From Planctomycetota bacterium (GTDB taxonomy: Bacteria > Planctomycetota > Planctomycetia > Pirellulales > Pirellulaceae), in the NCBI GenBank assembly GCA_016872725.1, contig VGZC01000013.1:1-64000 (forward strand): a stretch of 64,000 bases of DNA. Direction: 5' to 3'. Of the stretch, positions 45,095-54,558 are shown in pieces (within the stretch, counting starts at the first letter, position 1; each line of letters opens with the position of its first letter). The position numbers were made by a program, and so were the translations under genes. The notes under the pieces were generated by a model. That model was given only the letters and a program-made list of their open reading frames with translations, was not told where the DNA came from and did no database searches.

Positions 45095-46237
45095 ATGAGC
45101 GACAAGAAGCGGAAGGGCGCCGGGAAGATCCGAACGGAATTCCGCAAGCATTACGGAAGCCGGCCGAAGGCCGCCGATCCGACGCGCGAGTTCCTCGCGG
45201 CCGACCCCGCGGACGAAAACGACGGACCGGCGTCCGAGCGGGTTCGAGCAAAAGGGGATTCCTCCCGCAAACGGACGGTCATCGGCCGCCCCAGCGGCGC
45301 CCCCGAGTCGGGCGCGCCCATCGTACTCGATGTCGACGAGACGCAGTGCCTTCCCGGACGGGTCCTCCGCGTGCACGGCCTCACCAGTATCGTGGAATCC
45401 GAGCGCGGACCCGTTTTTCGCTGCGCGACTCGGCGTTTGCTCAAGACCATCGCGACCGATCAGCGCCATGTCGTCGCGGCGGGCGATCTCGTCCGATTCC
45501 GCCCTGAATCCGGGGACACCGGAGTCATCGAACGGATCGAGCCGCGTCGGGGTGTCCTGTGCCGGGAGAGCCGAGGCCGCCAGCATGTGCTCGTCGCCAA
45601 TGTCGATCAGGTCGTCATTGTCGCGAGCGCCGCGGAACCAGCGCTCAAACCCCACTTGATCGATCGATTCCTGGTGACCGCCGAACACGACGGACTGCGC
45701 CCGCTCATCTGCGTCAACAAAGTCGATCTTGTCGATCCCGCCGATCTGCAGCCGCTTGTCGGCGTCTACAGCCAACTCGGTTATCCCACGCTCCTCGTCT
45801 CGGCGACGCGCGGATGGGGACTCGATCGCCTGCGGCGCCGTCTGCTCGATAAGGCGTCGGCGATCGCGGGTCAGAGCGGCGTCGGCAAGTCCTCGCTGCT
45901 CAACGCCATCGACCCGCAATTGAATCTGCGCGTGCAGGCGGTCAGTGACGAGAACCAGAAAGGCAAGCATACCACGACCGCCGCGCAACTCGTTCCCCTC
46001 ACCGGCGGCGGCTACGTCGTGGACACGCCGGGGATCCGCCAGTTCCAGCTTTGGGACGTGAGCCCGGCGGAACTGGCCGCGTGCTTCCCGGAACTCCGCC
46101 CGTACGTCAGCCATTGCCGCTATCCCGACTGCACGCACCAGCACGAGGACTACTGCGCCGTCAAGGACGCGGTGGCCGACGGCCGGATCGACTTGCGGCG
46201 CTACGAGAGTTTTTGCCACCTGTTTTCGGGCGAGTGA
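45095..46237 (+). CDS. rsgA: Ribosome small-subunit GTPase RsgA
   Basis: Circularly permuted GTPase that checks late 30S maturation. Motif order is permuted as expected: CVNKVDLV (G4), SATRGWG (G5), AGQSGVGKSSL (G1), GKHTTTA (G2), VDTPGIRQF (G3). The carboxyl zinc site has Cys-x4-Cys-x-His type ligands in CRYPDCTHQHEDYC. An OB-like domain with RGVLCRESRGRQHVLVANVD precedes it. The amino end is extended by about 80 basic, low-complexity residues compared with the usual family start. ATG 45095 avoids overlap with ftsH and is probably coupled to it. About 380 residues. Confidence 0.95.
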   Translation: MSDKKRKGAGKIRTEFRKHYGSRPKAADPTREFLAADPADENDGPASERVRAKGDSSRKRTVIGRPSGAPESGAPIVLDVDETQCLPGRVLRVHGLTSIVESERGPVFRCATRRLLKTIATDQRHVVAAGDLVRFRPESGDTGVIERIEPRRGVLCRESRGRQHVLVANVDQVVIVASAAEPALKPHLIDRFLVTAEHDGLRPLICVNKVDLVDPADLQPLVGVYSQLGYPTLLVSATRGWGLDRLRRRLLDKASAIAGQSGVGKSSLLNAIDPQLNLRVQAVSDENQKGKHTTTAAQLVPLTGGGYVVDTPGIRQFQLWDVSPAELAACFPELRPYVSHCRYPDCTHQHEDYCAVKDAVADGRIDLRRYESFCHLFSGE

Positions 46238-46238
46238 A

Positions 46239-47003
46239 TCAGAGTTCGAGAACCTCGCTCGCCTCGTGCCGCGACGCGACCATCAGCCGCACGCCGTCGC
46301 CAAGCCGTTTCCGATGCGCGCGGAGCGCGAGCGTCGCCGAGTTGTTGTCCTGGGACAGGTGGCCGAGGCAGGCCCATCGCAGACGGTTCGACGCGGACGA
46401 GCGGAGCAATTCGGCCGACTCGTCGTTCGACAAGTGCCCGCCCGGACCCCGGATCCGTTGCTTGAGCCAATCGGGATACGAACCTCGCTCAAGACGCGCG
46501 GGATCGTAGTTGCTTTCGATGAACACGCCGTCCAGCGAGGCCACGATCGTCGCGAGGTCGGCGAAGACGTGGCCGAGATCGGTGAGGATCCCCATGCGGT
46601 GTCTGCCGTCGTCGATGACGAAGACCACGCCGTCCGCGCCGTCGTGCGGCGTCCGAATCGTCTCGATCACCACCGTGCCGATCCGGATCGATTCGCCCGC
46701 CGTGAACGAACGCAGGTCGCCGAGCCGCCCCGGTCGAAACCGCTGCGACGCCTCGTGCGTCGCCGCCGTCATGAAGACCGGCACCCCGAAACGCCGATGG
46801 TAGATCCCTAGGTTGCGGGCATGGTCGGCGTGGTCGTGCGAGATCAAGAGGCCGTCGACCTTCTTCGCGTCGCATCCATGCCGAGCCAGCCGCGATTCCG
46901 CTTCGATTCCGCTGATACCCGCGTCGATCAGCAGGCGAACGCCCCGCGCTTCGACGTAGATGCAATTGCCGTTGCTTCCGGATTGGAGTGAAAGCACCTT
47001 CAT
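46239..47003 (-). CDS. YycJ/WalJ-like MBL-fold metallohydrolase
   Basis: 254-residue metallo-beta-lactamase-fold hydrolase of the YycJ type, whose members act in cell-wall coordination or as nucleases. It starts MKVLSLQSGSNGNCIYVE. The metal motif HDHADH lies in LLISHDHADHARNLG. Later ligands are probably in TPHDGADG and the TDLGHV segment, and LGHLSQDNNS near the end is characteristic of the group. Its end lies one base from the end of the convergent rsgA. ATG 47003 lacks a Shine-Dalgarno; a TACAAT box sits 7-12 bases upstream, so the transcript may be leaderless. Confidence 0.85.
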   Translation of the reverse strand: MKVLSLQSGSNGNCIYVEARGVRLLIDAGISGIEAESRLARHGCDAKKVDGLLISHDHADHARNLGIYHRRFGVPVFMTAATHEASQRFRPGRLGDLRSFTAGESIRIGTVVIETIRTPHDGADGVVFVIDDGRHRMGILTDLGHVFADLATIVASLDGVFIESNYDPARLERGSYPDWLKQRIRGPGGHLSNDESAELLRSSASNRLRWACLGHLSQDNNSATLALRAHRKRLGDGVRLMVASRHEASEVLEL

Positions 47004-47009
47004 GCGGCC

Positions 47010-47015
47010 ATTGTA
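47010..47015 (-). promoter_or_regulatory. Putative -10 (TACAAT) implying a leaderless start
   Basis: On the minus strand TACAAT ends 7 bases before the ATG of the MBL-fold gene, so the predicted transcription start coincides with the ATG or nearly so. No ribosome-binding sequence is visible. Confidence 0.4.
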
Positions 47016-47085
47016 GCCGGATCGCGGGACGGCCTCCATCGATGCGAACCGCGGGCGGGCGATTGCGGCGTTCGCGCATCCTCGA

Positions 47086-49893
47086 TCAGGGATTTCGCCG
47101 CGATAGGGCCTGCAGGATCGCGTCGAGCACGGCATCGAGCCGCGCGCCGACATCGCGGGCCAGGAATCGAAGCACGATGTGGCCGAATTGCTGCAACAGG
47201 AAGTCCTTTCGCCGATCGCGCCGATAGGCTTCCACATCGGCCAGGTGTTGATCGCCGTCGATTTCCACCGCGATGCGGGCGTCGCGACACAAGAAGTCCA
47301 CCTCCATTCGCCCCCATCCGTCGAATGGAATCGGCAATGTCGCGTTCAATTCAAAACGTCCAGCCGTTTCCCGAAGCGTCTCGAGTCGGCGGAAGAGAAA
47401 CGCCTCGCTCGCGCTCCGCGCCCGAGCGACCCCGCCGGCCCCGGGAGGCGGTTCGCGGACCGCGGCGGCGAACAGGTTCGCCAGGGGAGCGTCCACACCG
47501 TCGCGCACCAGCCGCCGAACGGTCGACGCGTATTCTTGTTTCCACCGGGGATCGACGGGGAGTGGAACATCCGCGGGCCAACCCGGGACCGCGCCGGCCG
47601 GCAACAAGACCGCGTATCCGATCGCCTCGTATCCGCGGCAACGGCGGTCGAACATCCGCGACAACATGGGCACGTTCAAATCCGCGTAGTCGAATACGCG
47701 GACTTCCCGCTTTCCATCGCTGAGGCGGTGCAAGCGGCCCACATACTGGGCGATCGTCCCTCGCCATGAAACGGGAAGCGTCAGGAACAGCGTATCCAGC
47801 CGCGCGTCATCAAACCCCTCCCCGATGTAGCGCCCGGTGGCGAGCACGACCCGGTCCTCGTTCGCGGGAATCGCGGCCAACCGCGCGGCGACGGCCCGCG
47901 CTTCCCGGCTCCCCGTTCCACCGCGAAGGACGACGCAGTGAGCCACACGCGGCGACAAATCGGAGGCGAGTCGATCGAGATGATCGTTGCGTTCGGTCAG
48001 GACGAGCGGCGAACGACCTTCGCGAACGGCCTCGAGAACGTCGTCGCGGATCATCCGATTCCGCTCGTCGTCCTCGACCAATTCCCGGTACACCCGCTGG
48101 AACCGAACACGCATGTCCGGATACGTTTCCCCGACGGAATGGAACGACGTCGGACGCACGTGGACCGAGTGCGAAAACGGCCTCGCCGCCGCCTGCGCCT
48201 TCGCGTCGACACGATGGCGCACGGGGCCGCATTGCATGAAGATGATCGGATGATGGCCGTCCTTGCGGGCGACCGTGGCGGAGAGGCCCGTGACGAAACG
48301 CGATTTGGCTCGGCGAACAACCCGCTCGAAGCTCCGAGCCGACAGATGATGGCACTCGTCGACGACAAGGTGTCCGTATTCGCCCACGCAGTCGTCGACC
48401 ACGCCCTTGTGAATCATGCTTTGAATCACGGCGACATCCAAGGAGCCGGTGCGTTTCATGCGTCCGCCCCCCACGCGGCCGATCCCGCGCGCGGGTACGC
48501 CGAGGAACGCGGACAACCGTTCCACCCATTGTTCCTGCAACTGGCGGCGATGCACGAGGATCAATGTGTTGACGCGCCGCTGGGCGATGAGCCACGCGGC
48601 GACAACCGTCTTGCCGAACGCCGTCGTGGCGGCCAGCACGCCGATTTCATGTTCCAGCATGCGCCGCGCGGCCGTCCGCTGCTCGGCGCGCAGTTCGCCT
48701 TGGAATACGACGTCGAGCGGCGCCCCCGCGCATCGTTCGTCGCGAACGACGAGGGCGATCCCCAAGTCGGCGCAGAGCTTGCCGACATCTTCAAGGCACC
48801 CGCGGGGCAGCCCGATGTGATGCGCGTGCATCTCGGCGCAACCGATGATCCGCGGCTTCGCGTGCGTCGGAAGGCGCATCGCCTGCGCTTTGTGGAATTC
48901 GGGGTTCTGAAACGCGGCGAGGCGCACCAGCCGGTTTTCCAGGGCGGGCGTCAGGGACGCTTTCGCGATGTAGATCTGATCGGCGAGGAGCATGTCGAGG
49001 CTCTTGGGCCGCGGGCCGGCGATCGGCCGCTCCCTCGGACGCCCCGACGCCGGCGCGGCCCAAGGCTCGGCGTCGTCCTCGTCGGTCGGAATCGTGCGCA
49101 CGCCGACAATCCGGCCCCGCCGTTCCCCATCCCGGACGATCGCCTCGGCCGCGGACCGCTCCAATCTCGCGATCGCCGCCAGGAAGGCCCACTGATCGGC
49201 GCGGACCAGCCCCCGCTCATCGAGAAATACGCTGTTGCCCCGTTCCCGCGGGCCCTTCTGCAAGGGGAGCGCGATCAGATTGCCGAACCCGCCTTGAGGC
49301 AATGTGTCCTGGTTGGGGAAGAACCGATCGTACGAGTCCAGCCCGACATCGGGCCGCGTTTCCATGGTCTCGGTGAGGATGTGCGTTCCGAGTCGGCGCG
49401 CGAGCCCGGCCGGAACGGGCTCGTCGAAGAAAATCCACACGTGGCCGCCGTTACCCGATCGGGAACGCTCCAACGCGGCCGGAACATCCAGTCGCCGACA
49501 CGATTCCAAATACGCGATCGCGTCTTCACGCCAATGGTCCTTATCAAAATCGACCGCGAGGAAACGGCAACTCTCGTCGCGCAGCATGGGGTATACGCCC
49601 ATGACAAAATCACGCCCGGCGCCGTCGCGACCCAAAAGGTGTTGCCGGATGACTTCGTCCGTCACGGGAAGGAACTCGCGATGCGCGCAGTGGGCACACC
49701 GGATCTTGGGCTTGCCGCAGATGCCCGGCGCCCATTCGCGGGCGCATGCCGGTTGGTATCCCGATTGGCCCGTTCGACGGCTTTCGAACCGCCGCGGATA
49801 GACGTCGTCGCGCCCTTGGAAAAGCGACCGAAACAGGGCGATCTTGGATTCGGGCGACGAAAGGCCGTTCACGGACTCGTGGATGGCACGCAT
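47086..49893 (-). CDS. TOTE-type conflict effector: primase-like, SF2 helicase and DUF559-like nuclease fusion
   Basis: 935-residue multidomain protein matching, from memory, the TOTE conflict-system AEP-primase/helicase family. Residues 1-240: SLFQGRDDVYPRRFES start, putative zinc cysteines 50, 59, 66 and 69, archaeo-eukaryotic-primase motif AVDFDKD (115-117 acidic) and SGNGGHVW (146-153). Residues about 400-735: superfamily 2 helicase with LAATTAFGKT (Walker A, about 417), VVDECHHL (about 512), LSATVARKDGH, and motif V/VI in GEGFDDARLDTLF and QYVGRLHR. Residues about 820-935: DUF559/Vsr-like nuclease, MEVDFLCRDARIAVEIDGDQH, then RRKDFLLQQFGHIVLRF. The last domain would give a cutting activity to a DNA-tracking, primer-sensing enzyme. 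Usual partners of such systems are not seen next to it. Likely anti-phage or anti-plasmid defence, by inference. Confidence 0.88.
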   Translation of the reverse strand: MRAIHESVNGLSSPESKIALFRSLFQGRDDVYPRRFESRRTGQSGYQPACAREWAPGICGKPKIRCAHCAHREFLPVTDEVIRQHLLGRDGAGRDFVMGVYPMLRDESCRFLAVDFDKDHWREDAIAYLESCRRLDVPAALERSRSGNGGHVWIFFDEPVPAGLARRLGTHILTETMETRPDVGLDSYDRFFPNQDTLPQGGFGNLIALPLQKGPRERGNSVFLDERGLVRADQWAFLAAIARLERSAAEAIVRDGERRGRIVGVRTIPTDEDDAEPWAAPASGRPRERPIAGPRPKSLDMLLADQIYIAKASLTPALENRLVRLAAFQNPEFHKAQAMRLPTHAKPRIIGCAEMHAHHIGLPRGCLEDVGKLCADLGIALVVRDERCAGAPLDVVFQGELRAEQRTAARRMLEHEIGVLAATTAFGKTVVAAWLIAQRRVNTLILVHRRQLQEQWVERLSAFLGVPARGIGRVGGGRMKRTGSLDVAVIQSMIHKGVVDDCVGEYGHLVVDECHHLSARSFERVVRRAKSRFVTGLSATVARKDGHHPIIFMQCGPVRHRVDAKAQAAARPFSHSVHVRPTSFHSVGETYPDMRVRFQRVYRELVEDDERNRMIRDDVLEAVREGRSPLVLTERNDHLDRLASDLSPRVAHCVVLRGGTGSREARAVAARLAAIPANEDRVVLATGRYIGEGFDDARLDTLFLTLPVSWRGTIAQYVGRLHRLSDGKREVRVFDYADLNVPMLSRMFDRRCRGYEAIGYAVLLPAGAVPGWPADVPLPVDPRWKQEYASTVRRLVRDGVDAPLANLFAAAVREPPPGAGGVARARSASEAFLFRRLETLRETAGRFELNATLPIPFDGWGRMEVDFLCRDARIAVEIDGDQHLADVEAYRRDRRKDFLLQQFGHIVLRFLARDVGARLDAVLDAILQALSRRNP

Positions 49894-50095
49894 CGCAAAA
49901 ACGCCGCGGGATTCGCGGAATAGGAACCAGTCGAGTCCGAAACGAGCTCGACCCCCTCTCGGGACCCCAGCCGTATCTTAGTCGGAAAGACCCGCCGCGA
50001 CGATACGGAGCGCTTTCCGCAATGTCCAGTGCTTGGCATTCGAATTCTCGACGCGGGCAAAGAGCGGAGAGGCGGAAGATCATCCGGCACGTTGC

Positions 50096-50408
50096 TCACA
50101 GATTGCTCGCCAAGACGCTCACATCAACCTTGAAGTGGTCGGCCAGCTTGCGAATCACCTGGCGGTTGAACGGTTTCTTTCCGGCCAGAACCTCCGAGAT
50201 CGTGGACTTGGCGATGCCCGCCGCCTGACTCAGTTGCGCCTGCGTGACGCCCTTGGCTTCGAGCAGATGACGAAGCATATCAGCGTCCGATGCCGGCTCA
50301 ATGGCATGATGCTCGTCCTCGTAAACGGCGACGAGATCACTGAGCCCGTCGAGGTGCGTCTCCTCGCCGTCATTAGGCTTCTAAGCCGAATTGGGTCTTG
50401 GTCGCCAT
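50096..50408 (-). pseudogene. higA: HigA-type antitoxin, internally deleted
   Basis: An XRE-type helix-turn-helix antitoxin end is well preserved: LDGLSDLVAVYEDEHHAIEPASDADMLRHLLEAKG (given here in short: DGLSDLVAVYEDEH, ADMLRHLLEAKG), GIAKSTISEVLAGKK and DHFKVDVSVLASNL. The normal family start MATKTQ appears at ATG 50408, inside the end of the toxin frame, but runs only 11 codons (MATKTQFGLEA) before a stop. The remainder then resumes in another frame, so about 35 residues and the phase are lost. The HTH part could still be made from the ATG at 50278 as a 60-residue DNA-binding peptide. Confidence 0.75.
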
Positions 50409-50706
50409 CTTCTGTCTCCGCTTACGTTTGGGAGGCCCGATCGTTCCGGGTTTGGGTCGCTTGGCTGTGGGCTTCCGCGGTGGTGGCTCGTAGCACCCCC
50501 GCTCTTCCTTCCACTTGTCCTCGTCGTATTCTCCGTGGGTCATCACCTTGAGAACGAGGACCTTCTGGCTGGGGTTCAGAATGCGAGTGACCAGACGGCA
50601 CTTGTTCCCACCGATGTTGAACACGACGCAGTTGCCGACGATGCTGGCACTGGCGAAGTCGGCCTTCACGTCGGCCCAGGAATGCCACGAAACGGTCTTG
50701 CTGTTG
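50373..50706 (-). pseudogene. higB: HigB-type mRNA interferase, amino end missing
   Basis: The frame holds the HigB core: SWHSWADVKADFASAS, IVGNCVVFNIGGNKCRLV and VLVLKVMTHGEYDEDKW with the catalytic-end histidine region. The first 30-35 residues of HigB, including the amino-terminal helix, are not found in the expected frame; unrelated sequence ([11 protein letters not shown]) replaces them. The carboxyl end is extended by a basic tail (PPKRKRRQK) that overlaps the HigA start. A GTG at 50669 would give a 98-residue product. The toxin is probably dead. Confidence 0.75.
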
Positions 50707-50909
50707 ATGTGCGGTGCCCAAAAAGGGTGCCGAACGCACCGCGTCGCAAACGCTACGGGTCGCGTCAGATTGCACCGACGACGCCGACGAGCGCAACGAA
50801 AACGGCGACCCGAGGATCGCCGTAAACCCCAACGTCGCTAGGACGTTTCGCACCGAGCGTGGCCGCCCTGCATCGCGTTGCACCGGCGAACAAGGCGGAA
50901 GGATGAAAG

Positions 50910-50983
50910 TATCCCCGACAGGATTCGAACCTGTAACCTTCGGCTCCGGAGGCCGACGCTCTATCCAATTGAGCTACGGGGAC
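50910..50983 (-). tRNA. tRNA-Arg (anticodon CCG)
   Basis: 74-base cloverleaf read on the minus strand. Acceptor GTCCCCG with CGGGGAT (first pair G-U), D arm GCTCAATTGGATAGAGC, anticodon stem TCGGC/GCCGA with loop CTCCGGA (anticodon CCG, codon CGG), T arm ACAGG-TTCGAAT-CCTGT, discriminator A. CCA is not encoded. CGG is a common arginine codon in this GC-rich genome. Confidence 0.93.
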
Positions 50984-51435
50984 GCGATCACTTAACAGTG
51001 TTTATGGCGAATTGAGTCGTCGATGGCAACCGGGAAGACGCGCAAAGCGTCGGCTCTGAAGCCGAATGTCTCGTCGTCGAAACCAGACTATACCGAATCT
51101 TGATGGTCGGGAGCACTACATTTCTTTCTATTCCCGCACTACTTTTCGTCGAATGCTCCGGTAACCCCACTCACGGCTAAAAGCGCGGAGTCAGAATGGT
51201 CCTGCGGCTCAGTCAGCCAGCGGGCGACGGCAACTGCGTCATTCCACGAGACGATTGCGGGCGGGCGCTCGTCCGTCTGCGGAAAGCCGAAGTCACCAAT
51301 TCAGAAGTCCTGCTGCGATTGGCTCACTCTCCATCGACGGTGCCGCCACCGCCCCAGGCACCTCACTCGACCGCCAAGATGTAACGAGTGTCGTCCACAA
51401 ACAGTCAATACTGGCCGCGCGTGATCTTGTAGCGG
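50984..51435. other. 452-bp region without recognisable genes
   Basis: Only short frames of non-native composition are seen on both strands. It lies between the 5' end of tRNA-Arg and the broken FGE modules, so it should hold the tRNA promoter; no clear -35/-10 pair was found. Confidence 0.5.
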
Positions 51436-51993
51436 CTAAGCCCAATCGTATTGGTGACCCTTATTGTTCCCATGCATGTCGAAGAGTCCAAAGGCATTGG
51501 GCGTCTTCTCTGCAACGGCGTGAGTCCTCTCATTCGAGTTCTGGCCGAACCGGGCGTGATCGGCAAGCTGGACCTCATCGTCGCCGCAGCACCAGCGGGT
51601 CGTCGTGCAAGCGCGACACGCAAATTCCCATTCGGCCTCAGTCGGAAGCCGATAGACGCGCCCGGCGCTTCGTTCCACAGCCGTCGCAGAGAGCCTGAGA
51701 CAGAACTCGACGGCCTGGTCACTGTTGTCTCCATCGGCTCGCCAAGGTGGGTGGCCCACGCCTGCTGGTAATTGCGCGCCGCAACGGCATCGAACGGCGC
51801 GGCCGCCGGCGGGGGTTCACTCCCTGGCGGCAGACCCGTCGGCAGTGCCCGAGCCGTTGGCGGCGCTTCAGTGTCCCGCGCAGTGGCCGCCAGTTGCGCA
51901 GAGGACATTTGTCTTGCGGCAGCGGACGCGAGCCGTATCGACGACTCCTCGATCTGCAGGATAACGCGAAAGCCAATCGCCACGCTGCCTTGG
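51436..51993 (-). pseudogene. Broken tandem FGE-like (SUMF1) modules
   Basis: Downstream of the intact FGE-type gene lie pieces of further sulfatase-modifying-factor modules in several frames. The tail of one module (QGSVAIGFRVILQ) is followed by a linker (LPPGSEPPPAAAPFDA then YQQAWATHLG), then a jump to the middle of another module (SDQAVEFCLRLS, RVYRLPTEAEWEFACRA, AFGLFDMHGN). It stops abruptly where GNVWEW should follow. Each junction removes the bulk of a domain. The linker closely matches one in the upstream gene (LPPGSPLPALAPFDA, YQQAWASHL), showing a former tandem array. Not expected to be functional. Confidence 0.75.
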
Positions 51994-54555
51994 TCAGGCA
52001 CCGTGTCCCAACGGTATGCCGACCTGCATTCCGACCGAATTGGTAAACTCGATCGGAACCGCCAGATGGCTGGCCCAGGCCTGCTGATACTGCTTCACCT
52101 GCCGGGCATCGAACGGCGCGAGGGCCGGCAGGGGCGAGCCCGGAGGCAGTCTCCACGCTGGCAAGACGGGGCCCCGTGCCGCCGCCGCAGCGCCGCCAGT
52201 CGCCTCCCCCGTGTTTTCCGCCGACGCGACCGTCGTGCCGCGTTCGTTCGGTTCGGTCCGCGCGATTCTGAATCCGTGGATCGCATGCCGACTCCCCGGC
52301 GGAGCGGACTGCCGCGAAGCACAGCGAACGAATCGGGAAAGGTTCAAGAACGAACCGCCCCGCAGGACGCGGCCTGAGCCGTCCGCGATCGCCGCGTTGT
52401 CCGCGAGGGTTTCGTTTGAGCGGCCGGCGATGTTCGTGCGGTATCCGTCGTGGCACCATTCCGCGACGTTCCCGTGCATGTCGAACAATCCCCAGCGGTT
52501 CGGCTTCAACATTCCGACGAGCTGCACGCGCAAGCCGCTGTTTTGCTTGAACCAGCCATAGTTCGGTAACCAATCCGTGCCGTGACCGAAGCTGAAAGCC
52601 GTATCCGTCGCCGCCCGGCAGGCATATTCCCATTCGACCTCCGTCGGCAGCCGATAACCGCGCCGCCGCTGGAAGCCTGGCGCCACCTTCATTCCGTCAT
52701 CGAACTGGCCCGAATCGTTGGGCTGGTAGCACCATTGATTCTCGGGGATGCCTTCCTGGCGGCTCAGCCAGTTGCAGAATGCGGCCGCCGCGTACCAGCT
52801 GACGCCCGTTTGCGCTGCGGACTTGTCGGATTCATTCGATGGCGCGAACTGCGGGCGAAACGCCGGTTGATCCTGCAGGAATCGCTCGAACTGGCCCACG
52901 GTCACCTCATTGGCCGAAAGGGAAAACGGCGTCTCGACCCGAAGCCGTTGGACACTTTCGTCGTCCTGTCGTCCCTCTTCGGTGACCGGCGAGCCACATA
53001 GGCATTCCGCCGGACTGGGTAACACGACCATCGTCACGCCTTGTCCGTTGACGTACCATTGCCGCCCCTCGGGCCTGCCGGCGGCGGCTAACTCCGCATC
53101 GACGGCGTCCAACCGATCTCGTCGGCCCCATTGTCCTAGCAGCCAGCGAACCGAACCATGTACCTCGCGGTCCGGATCACCGCGGTAGAGATCCAGCAAT
53201 CCGGGCACCAGCGCCTCGCGGCGCGGCGCGGGAAGCTGTTCGATCGAGAACTCGCCCAGAAGCTGAACGATTGCGGCTCGAATGGCCGGATCCGATTCGG
53301 AACCCAGACGGTCGATCCAGGAATCGGGAGACGGTCCGAGGCGCGCGGCGAAGTGGATCAACCCGCTCCGCAAGTCGGGATCCGACCGGCCGCGCAGCGC
53401 GTCATTCCGTCGGTCCACATCGGTTGAGGGCGATTCCGACAGGGCGAGCATCACGGCCTCGCGGCCCGCCCACGATCGAACTTCCTGCTCGGCCGCGCGG
53501 GGCCGATACCAGGCCGACACGCCCCGCATGGCCTCGTCGACATCGGATGACGCGACGGACAGCGATAGGGGACGAAAACCCTGTTCGGCCAATCGCTGGC
53601 AAGCGCCGAGATGTTCCTCGGGCGTGCCCCCTTCCGCCATCGCCGTTTCCCAATCGTCACGTACGATCGATGCGAACGGAAAACACCAGCGCCAGTGCAG
53701 TCGGTCCAGGCCGTCGTGAAAGTTCGGATGGCTGCGAATCGGGTCCAGGTCGGGATCGGAGTCGATGTTTCTGAAGTCGCGAAATCCCGTGGCCAGTGAT
53801 TGGTCCAGCAGCGTTACGGCCCGATCGGCATACTTCCGCGCCCGGTCGGGGTCCGTGCTTGCCACATGCCCAGCCAGCAGTGAGTACGCGCAGCTCGCGT
53901 TGTAGAGCAGGCCTTCGTCCGCGGATTCCAGGGCCGACTCCAGGTCGGCCAGGGCCGCGGATTCCTGCCCCAGGTAAGCCGTCGCCAGCGCCGTGTAGTA
54001 CGCGACTGTGGCGATATCATTCGTCGATCGTTGCCGCAACGATTCGAGATCGGCCTGTGCCTCGGCGGATTTTCCCAGGCGGGCCAGCACCACGGCGCGC
54101 AGTCCGGCATCCTCCGCCACCGACCACAACCGGTCTGTTACGTCGCCCCGGGGAGCCGAAAGGACCGCCGCGTAATGGACCAATTGAGCGGAGGAACAAT
54201 TCAGCAGCCGGTCGATGAAGTCGGCAACGTCCTCCTGCAACCGATACCGCGCAAGGTCGATGCTCAATTGTCGCCGTGCGGTGTTGCCCTCGCGGTCTCG
54301 AATCGTTTCGAGCAGCGGCGCGGTCCATTCCCAGTGCTGCTCGATCGCCTGAATCGCACCAGGCAACTCTTCGGGCGGCGCCTCCAGCAGCATCCGCACT
54401 GCGCGCTCCGCCTGTTCCAACTGGCGCCGCGCCGCCACGCGCCGGGCGGTCTCGATCCCCGCACAGATGACGACTGCCAAGACCAAGACGACCGATCCCG
54501 CGCGAAGCACGCGCTCCAGGGTTCGTGATTCCGGTTTCGACGTTCGAGCTTCCAT
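51994..54555 (-). CDS. Membrane-anchored TPR/FGE-domain protein
   Basis: 853 residues. One membrane helix near the amino end (about 17-34, SVVLVLAVVICAG), a basic coiled stretch, then TPR-like helical repeats (about 100-260: LARLGKSAEAQADLESLRQ, TAYLGQESAALADLESAL, SCAYSLLAGH). A HEAT-like stretch and a formylglycine-generating-enzyme-type domain (about 505-770) follow: VSWYAAAAFCNWLSRQEG, YRLPTEVEWEYACRAATD, GLFDMHGNVAEWCHDGY, RVLRGGSF and GFRIAR. FGE-type folds in such proteins often lack oxidase activity. The carboxyl linker ends with TNSVGMQ, where a second FGE module should start, then stops. ATG 54555 lies 3 bases after the kinase stop, so both are one operon. Confidence 0.82.
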   Translation of the reverse strand: MEARTSKPESRTLERVLRAGSVVLVLAVVICAGIETARRVAARRQLEQAERAVRMLLEAPPEELPGAIQAIEQHWEWTAPLLETIRDREGNTARRQLSIDLARYRLQEDVADFIDRLLNCSSAQLVHYAAVLSAPRGDVTDRLWSVAEDAGLRAVVLARLGKSAEAQADLESLRQRSTNDIATVAYYTALATAYLGQESAALADLESALESADEGLLYNASCAYSLLAGHVASTDPDRARKYADRAVTLLDQSLATGFRDFRNIDSDPDLDPIRSHPNFHDGLDRLHWRWCFPFASIVRDDWETAMAEGGTPEEHLGACQRLAEQGFRPLSLSVASSDVDEAMRGVSAWYRPRAAEQEVRSWAGREAVMLALSESPSTDVDRRNDALRGRSDPDLRSGLIHFAARLGPSPDSWIDRLGSESDPAIRAAIVQLLGEFSIEQLPAPRREALVPGLLDLYRGDPDREVHGSVRWLLGQWGRRDRLDAVDAELAAAGRPEGRQWYVNGQGVTMVVLPSPAECLCGSPVTEEGRQDDESVQRLRVETPFSLSANEVTVGQFERFLQDQPAFRPQFAPSNESDKSAAQTGVSWYAAAAFCNWLSRQEGIPENQWCYQPNDSGQFDDGMKVAPGFQRRRGYRLPTEVEWEYACRAATDTAFSFGHGTDWLPNYGWFKQNSGLRVQLVGMLKPNRWGLFDMHGNVAEWCHDGYRTNIAGRSNETLADNAAIADGSGRVLRGGSFLNLSRFVRCASRQSAPPGSRHAIHGFRIARTEPNERGTTVASAENTGEATGGAAAAARGPVLPAWRLPPGSPLPALAPFDARQVKQYQQAWASHLAVPIEFTNSVGMQVGIPLGHGA

Positions 54556-54558
54556 CCG

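Noticed and set aside
47938-49923. 661-codon plus-strand frame opposite the TOTE-type gene
   Set aside because: Shadow of a gene with intact primase, helicase and nuclease motifs.
50987-51170. 60-codon minus-strand frame upstream of tRNA-Arg
   Set aside because: No ribosome-binding site, no motif and atypical composition; probably chance.
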